Part shown: one piece after another, positions 4,804 through 7,292 of the stretch
Layout: every line of letters starts with the position of its first letter
How positions within the stretch are numbered: the stretch's first letter is position 1
NCBI GenBank assembly: GCA_028692205.1
Contig: JAQUXV010000079.1
Coordinates: 1 to 7,292, forward strand
Direction of reading: 5' to 3'
Length of the DNA: 7,292 nt
From: Eubacteriales bacterium
GTDB taxonomy: Bacteria; Bacillota_A; Clostridia; Christensenellales; Aristaeellaceae
Translations under genes and position numbers: made by a program
Notes under the pieces: model-generated
Told to the model about the DNA's origin: nothing
Databases searched by the model: none
The model's input: only the letters and a program-made list of their open reading frames with translations

Positions 4804-6345
4804 ATGCAAAAGGATTTTTACATCGCCCGCAACGGGGACTTCAACGTTCAATACGACGGGAACGGCCTCTATAGGACGGAGCTTTTGCCCGATACCCACG
4901 ACGGGACGGTGCGCAACTACAAGTTTTTCGTGAAGGCGGGCGGCAAGGTTACACCCGAGCTGTATACGGACAAGCTGGTGCTTTTGTTCTTCGGCAAGGG
5001 CAGGGGCTATGTGGCCGACGCGGGCAGCGCGCACGCCATTGAGGAGCTTAGCTTCTACGCGCCCGCATTCGACCGCCGGCCCTATGAGGTGCAGGCGTTT
5101 ACCGACATGGAATTCGTGATGGCCGTTGTGGACATGAGCCCCGAGGACTGGGAGGATTACGCCGCCTCCCACGCACGGCTACCCTTCTTCCGCACCCTGA
5201 GCAAGTGCGTGAAGTACGATCAGGATTGCAAAGGCCCCAACACCACCTCGTGGCATGTGCTCAACGGCAAGCAGCTTGGCCACATCATGGTGGGCGTGGT
5301 TCGCGCCGTCGGCGAAGGCACGGTGGAAAAAGGCCACCCGGCGGTACACCAGTGGAACTACTGTGTGGGCGATTCGGATTTCAACCTGACGGTCAACGGC
5401 GTTACAACGCCGCACAAAGCCGGGGAGTGGAGCTTCATCCCCGCGGGGCCGGACCACAGCCTGGTGGCAAACCCGGGCAAAGAAGTGTTTTACGTCTGGT
5501 TTGAACAGTTCACCCGCAAGGACAGGGATTTTATCCTCAAGCCGATGCCCCGCAAGCAACTGCCCGCCCCCGGCCCCGCCAAGTTTTACGTTGCCCATGA
5601 CGAAGACCTGCAAAAGACCTTCAACCAAAACGGCTTCGCCATGTGCGAGCTGCTGCCGGGCACCTACAAGGGCGGAATCCGCAACTACAAATGCTGGCTG
5701 AAAGCCGGAAACACTGTGGCGCCCGATCTTCACGCCGACGAAACGGTATTGCTGATGTTCGGCAAGGGCAAGGGGTATATAACATCCGGCAAAAACCTGT
5801 TCACCGTGGACGAACCCTCCTTCTACGCGCCGAACTTCGACCGGGAACCCTATACAGTCCACGCGGTGGAGGATATGGAATTTATCCTGAGCGTAGTGGA
5901 ACGCAACGAGGACGACCGGAAGCTGTACGACGCGTGCCACGTGAGGCTGCCCTTCTTCCTGCCATACAGCGACGGCTGCGCGTACGATCAGGATTGCAAA
6001 GGCCCGCACACCACCTCGTGGATGATTCTCGGGGCGCGGCAGTTGGGCCGGATCATGGTCGGCGTGGTGCGGGCGGTAGGCGAAGGCACCACGGAAAAGG
6101 GACACCCGAAGGTGGAACAGTGGAATTACTGCCTGGGCGATTCCGATTTCCACCTGAAAGTGGACGATTGCCCCGCGGAGCCGCACAAGGCGGGCGACTG
6201 GAGCTACGTCCCGGCGGGGTACGACCATGCGCTGGTCGCCGACCCGGGTAAGGAAGTGTTCTACGTCTGGTACGAACACTACACCCGCGAGAAGGATTTC
6301 TGCGTAGCGCTGGCGGACGGGGACGACGCATCCGTCTACGAATAA
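4804..6345 (+). CDS. Tetracupin: fusion of two bicupin modules (B and C)
   Basis: This 513-residue protein contains two complete homologues of the upstream 254-residue protein joined in frame: module B (about 1-250) and module C (about 259-513). The Pro-rich linker PRKQLPAPGPA (249-259) begins where module A ends (KLPE). Both modules repeat the whole domain order, including DQDCKGP (138-144, 395-401), WNYC and G-x5-PAGxDH. In the C-terminal barrels the likely metal ligands are His178/His182/His218 (B) and His434/Glu438/His475 (C), so C has the canonical cupin Glu where A and B have His. The N-terminal barrels lack a canonical HxH (E-L-Y in B, D-L-H in C). A ribosome binding site (AGGGAG, 9 bases before ATG) and a 25-base gap show co-transcription with the first cupin gene. 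No stop codon or frameshift interrupts the fusion. Function unknown, probably shared with module A. Confidence 0.93.
   Translation: MQKDFYIARNGDFNVQYDGNGLYRTELLPDTHDGTVRNYKFFVKAGGKVTPELYTDKLVLLFFGKGRGYVADAGSAHAIEELSFYAPAFDRRPYEVQAFTDMEFVMAVVDMSPEDWEDYAASHARLPFFRTLSKCVKYDQDCKGPNTTSWHVLNGKQLGHIMVGVVRAVGEGTVEKGHPAVHQWNYCVGDSDFNLTVNGVTTPHKAGEWSFIPAGPDHSLVANPGKEVFYVWFEQFTRKDRDFILKPMPRKQLPAPGPAKFYVAHDEDLQKTFNQNGFAMCELLPGTYKGGIRNYKCWLKAGNTVAPDLHADETVLLMFGKGKGYITSGKNLFTVDEPSFYAPNFDREPYTVHAVEDMEFILSVVERNEDDRKLYDACHVRLPFFLPYSDGCAYDQDCKGPHTTSWMILGARQLGRIMVGVVRAVGEGTTEKGHPKVEQWNYCLGDSDFHLKVDDCPAEPHKAGDWSYVPAGYDHALVADPGKEVFYVWYEHYTREKDFCVALADGDDASVYE
5214..6021 (+). repeat. Near-identical nucleotide patches inside the tetracupin gene
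   Basis: Positions 5214-5253 and 5982-6021 match at 38 of 40 bases, exactly 768 bases (256 codons) apart; the first 24 bases are identical. They encode the DQDCKGPxTTSW linker region of modules B and C. Nearby stretches of the two modules are clearly more diverged at the DNA level. A separate 20-base identity, GTACACCAGTGGAACTACTG, links the first cupin gene with module B (near 4551 and 5343). Confidence 0.75.
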
Positions 6346-6359
6346 ACCCGGATTGCGCC

Positions 6360-6453
6360 GGGGACTGTTTCAAAATGAAGGGGTTTGGGAACATCTTTCA
6401 AACCCGGGGCGCATTTTGCCGCGTTTCCGTCATTTTGGGGCAGTCCCCTTTTT
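6360..6453 (+). terminator. Terminator- or attenuator-like element with three-way-junction fold
   Basis: GGGGACTG (6360-6367) pairs with CAGTCCCC (6441-6448), which is followed by TTTTT (6449-6453). In plus-strand RNA the stem continues without a break to 19 pairs, 6360-6378 with 6430-6448, because TTTC (6368-6371) faces GGGG (6437-6440) as three G-U pairs and one C-G pair. Inside, 6381-6390 pairs with 6396-6405 (10 pairs, 5-base loop), and 6406-6412 can pair with 6421-6428 (7 pairs, one bulge). The result is a compact three-way junction. It begins 15 bases after the tetracupin stop codon and ends 22 bases before the epimerase start codon. It could terminate the cupin transcript, attenuate the epimerase gene, or be a small mobile inverted-repeat element. 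Confidence 0.6.
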
Positions 6454-6462
6454 GAATCGGAA

Positions 6463-6478
6463 GAAGGGTAAACAAGTG
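6463..6478 (+). promoter_or_regulatory. Ribosome binding site fixing the GTG start
   Basis: GAAGGG (6463-6468) lies 7 bases before GTG at 6476. An in-frame TTG at 6452 sits in the T-run of the preceding hairpin and has no such site, so GTG is chosen. Confidence 0.7.
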
Positions 6479-7292
6479 CTGATTTCGGCTACGGGTAAAC
6501 TGGCTGCGGACGAGGGAGATTCCATTCTCTATCGCGGGCCGTACCAAACCATTCTGCCCTGGATTGCGGAGGACGGGTTTCAGGGGGTGGAACTGCATAT
6601 GCTGGATTCCCGGGAAACGGACCGGGAGGCGCTGTGGAAGCTGCTTTCGCAAAACCACCTTACGCTGACCTCCGTCGGCACCGGCTCCGCATATGGCGCG
6701 AGGGGCTATAATCTGGTGGATCGCGACCCGGACATCCGGCGGGAAACCATCCGCCATTTGCAGGCGCATATGGTGACGCTGGCCCCTTCCCACGGCGTGC
6801 TGATCGTCGGCTTGATCGCCGGAAGAAACCGGGACTGCGGTGCGCCGATCGAGGAACAGAAGCGACGCCTGGCGGAGGCGCTTCGGGAGTTGGATGATCT
6901 GGCCGGGCGCAGCGGGGTTACGGTAGGGCTGGAAATGATGAACCGCTATGAATGCGACTTTCTGTATACGGTGGACGAAGGCATCCGCTTTCTGGACGGC
7001 GTAGGCGGCCTTACCCACACGAAGCTCCATATCGACACGGTTTCCATGAACATCAGCGAGGCGGATATCGGCGCGGTGATTCGCGCGGGGCGCGGTTATA
7101 TCGGCCATGTACACATCTGCGATAACGACCGCTGTTACCCCGGCCACGGGCACTACAATTTCCGGGAAACGCTGCAGGCGTTGAAGGATATCGGGTATAA
7201 CGGCGCGCTGGCGCTGGAGGAAAAGCCATTTCCGGACACGCGAACCGCGGCCCGGCGCAGCCTTGCGTACCTCAACGCCGTTATGGATAAGC
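6476..7292 (+). CDS. Xylose-isomerase-like TIM-barrel epimerase, tagatose/psicose 3-epimerase type (3' end beyond window)
   Basis: 272 residues are visible, open to the right edge; the family is usually around 280-300 residues, so little is missing. It belongs to the AP-endonuclease-2 / sugar phosphate isomerase-epimerase barrel. The metal-binding set of ketose 3-epimerases is present in order: Glu153 (LEMMNRYE), Asp187 (HIDTVSMNI), His213 (HVHICDNDR) and Glu248 (LALEEKPFP), with Arg219 and PGHGH after the His. Spacing between these residues matches D-tagatose 3-epimerase as I recall it (Glu152, Asp185, His211, Glu246). The likely reaction is Mn- or Mg-dependent C3 epimerisation of a free ketose or a related isomerisation; the substrate is unknown. 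The start codon is GTG with a good Shine-Dalgarno. The gene lies behind a hairpin with a T-run, so its level may differ from that of the cupin genes. IolI- or hydroxypyruvate-isomerase-like activity is an alternative. Confidence 0.88.
   Translation, partial: MLISATGKLAADEGDSILYRGPYQTILPWIAEDGFQGVELHMLDSRETDREALWKLLSQNHLTLTSVGTGSAYGARGYNLVDRDPDIRRETIRHLQAHMVTLAPSHGVLIVGLIAGRNRDCGAPIEEQKRRLAEALRELDDLAGRSGVTVGLEMMNRYECDFLYTVDEGIRFLDGVGGLTHTKLHIDTVSMNISEADIGAVIRAGRGYIGHVHICDNDRCYPGHGHYNFRETLQALKDIGYNGALALEEKPFPDTRTAARRSLAYLNAVMDK

Noticed and set aside
5179..6279. Long minus-strand open frame antisense to the tetracupin gene (and similar ones opposite the first cupin gene and the epimerase)
   Set aside because: The repeated antisense pattern follows codon bias of the real genes. 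No ribosome binding site or domain supports it.
1..7292. CRISPR arrays, tRNA or rRNA genes, insertion sequences with transposase
   Set aside because: No regularly spaced short repeats, no tRNA-like cloverleaf with conserved arms, and no transposase motif were seen on either strand.

Overview
The window looks like chromosome of a GC-rich member of the Clostridia, perhaps a gut Oscillospiraceae- or Christensenellales-like organism. The reasons are the strong AGGAGG-type ribosome binding sites, TTGACA/TATAAT-type promoters, a MarR plus ABC-exporter cassette and a LacI-type regulator divergent from a sugar operon. This placement is an inference; there is no rRNA or marker gene to prove it.

Left part (1-2401, minus strand): a drug- or stress-exporter operon. 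A promoter at 2373-2401 drives a MarR-family repressor with a histidine-rich tail (1839-2330). A 202-base structured leader follows, then one half of a heterodimeric ABC exporter (1-1636, cut by the left edge). This half carries the degenerate ATP site (Asp for Glu, Gln for His), so its catalytic partner should lie just beyond the left edge.

Middle (2402-4013): about 360 bases without a gene, holding an imperfect 79-base-spaced direct repeat and a possible terminator. Next come a LacI-family repressor (2766-3776, minus strand) and a 237-base divergent control region. That region holds two near-identical LacI-type operators, one over each promoter.

Right part (4014-7292, plus strand): the probable target operon. 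Gene 1 is a 254-residue protein with two cupin domains. Gene 2 is a 513-residue in-frame fusion of two more copies of the same bicupin module, so the operon encodes six cupin domains in three homologous modules. After it lies a long foldable inverted repeat ending in five T residues, which resembles a terminator or attenuator built as a three-way junction. A GTG-started TIM-barrel epimerase follows, with the metal-site spacing of the D-tagatose 3-epimerase family; it is cut by the right edge.

The likely reading is a carbohydrate or sugar-acid isomerisation locus under LacI control. The cupin proteins match no characterised enzyme that I can name. They, the tetracupin fusion and the folded intercistronic element are the most novel parts of the window.
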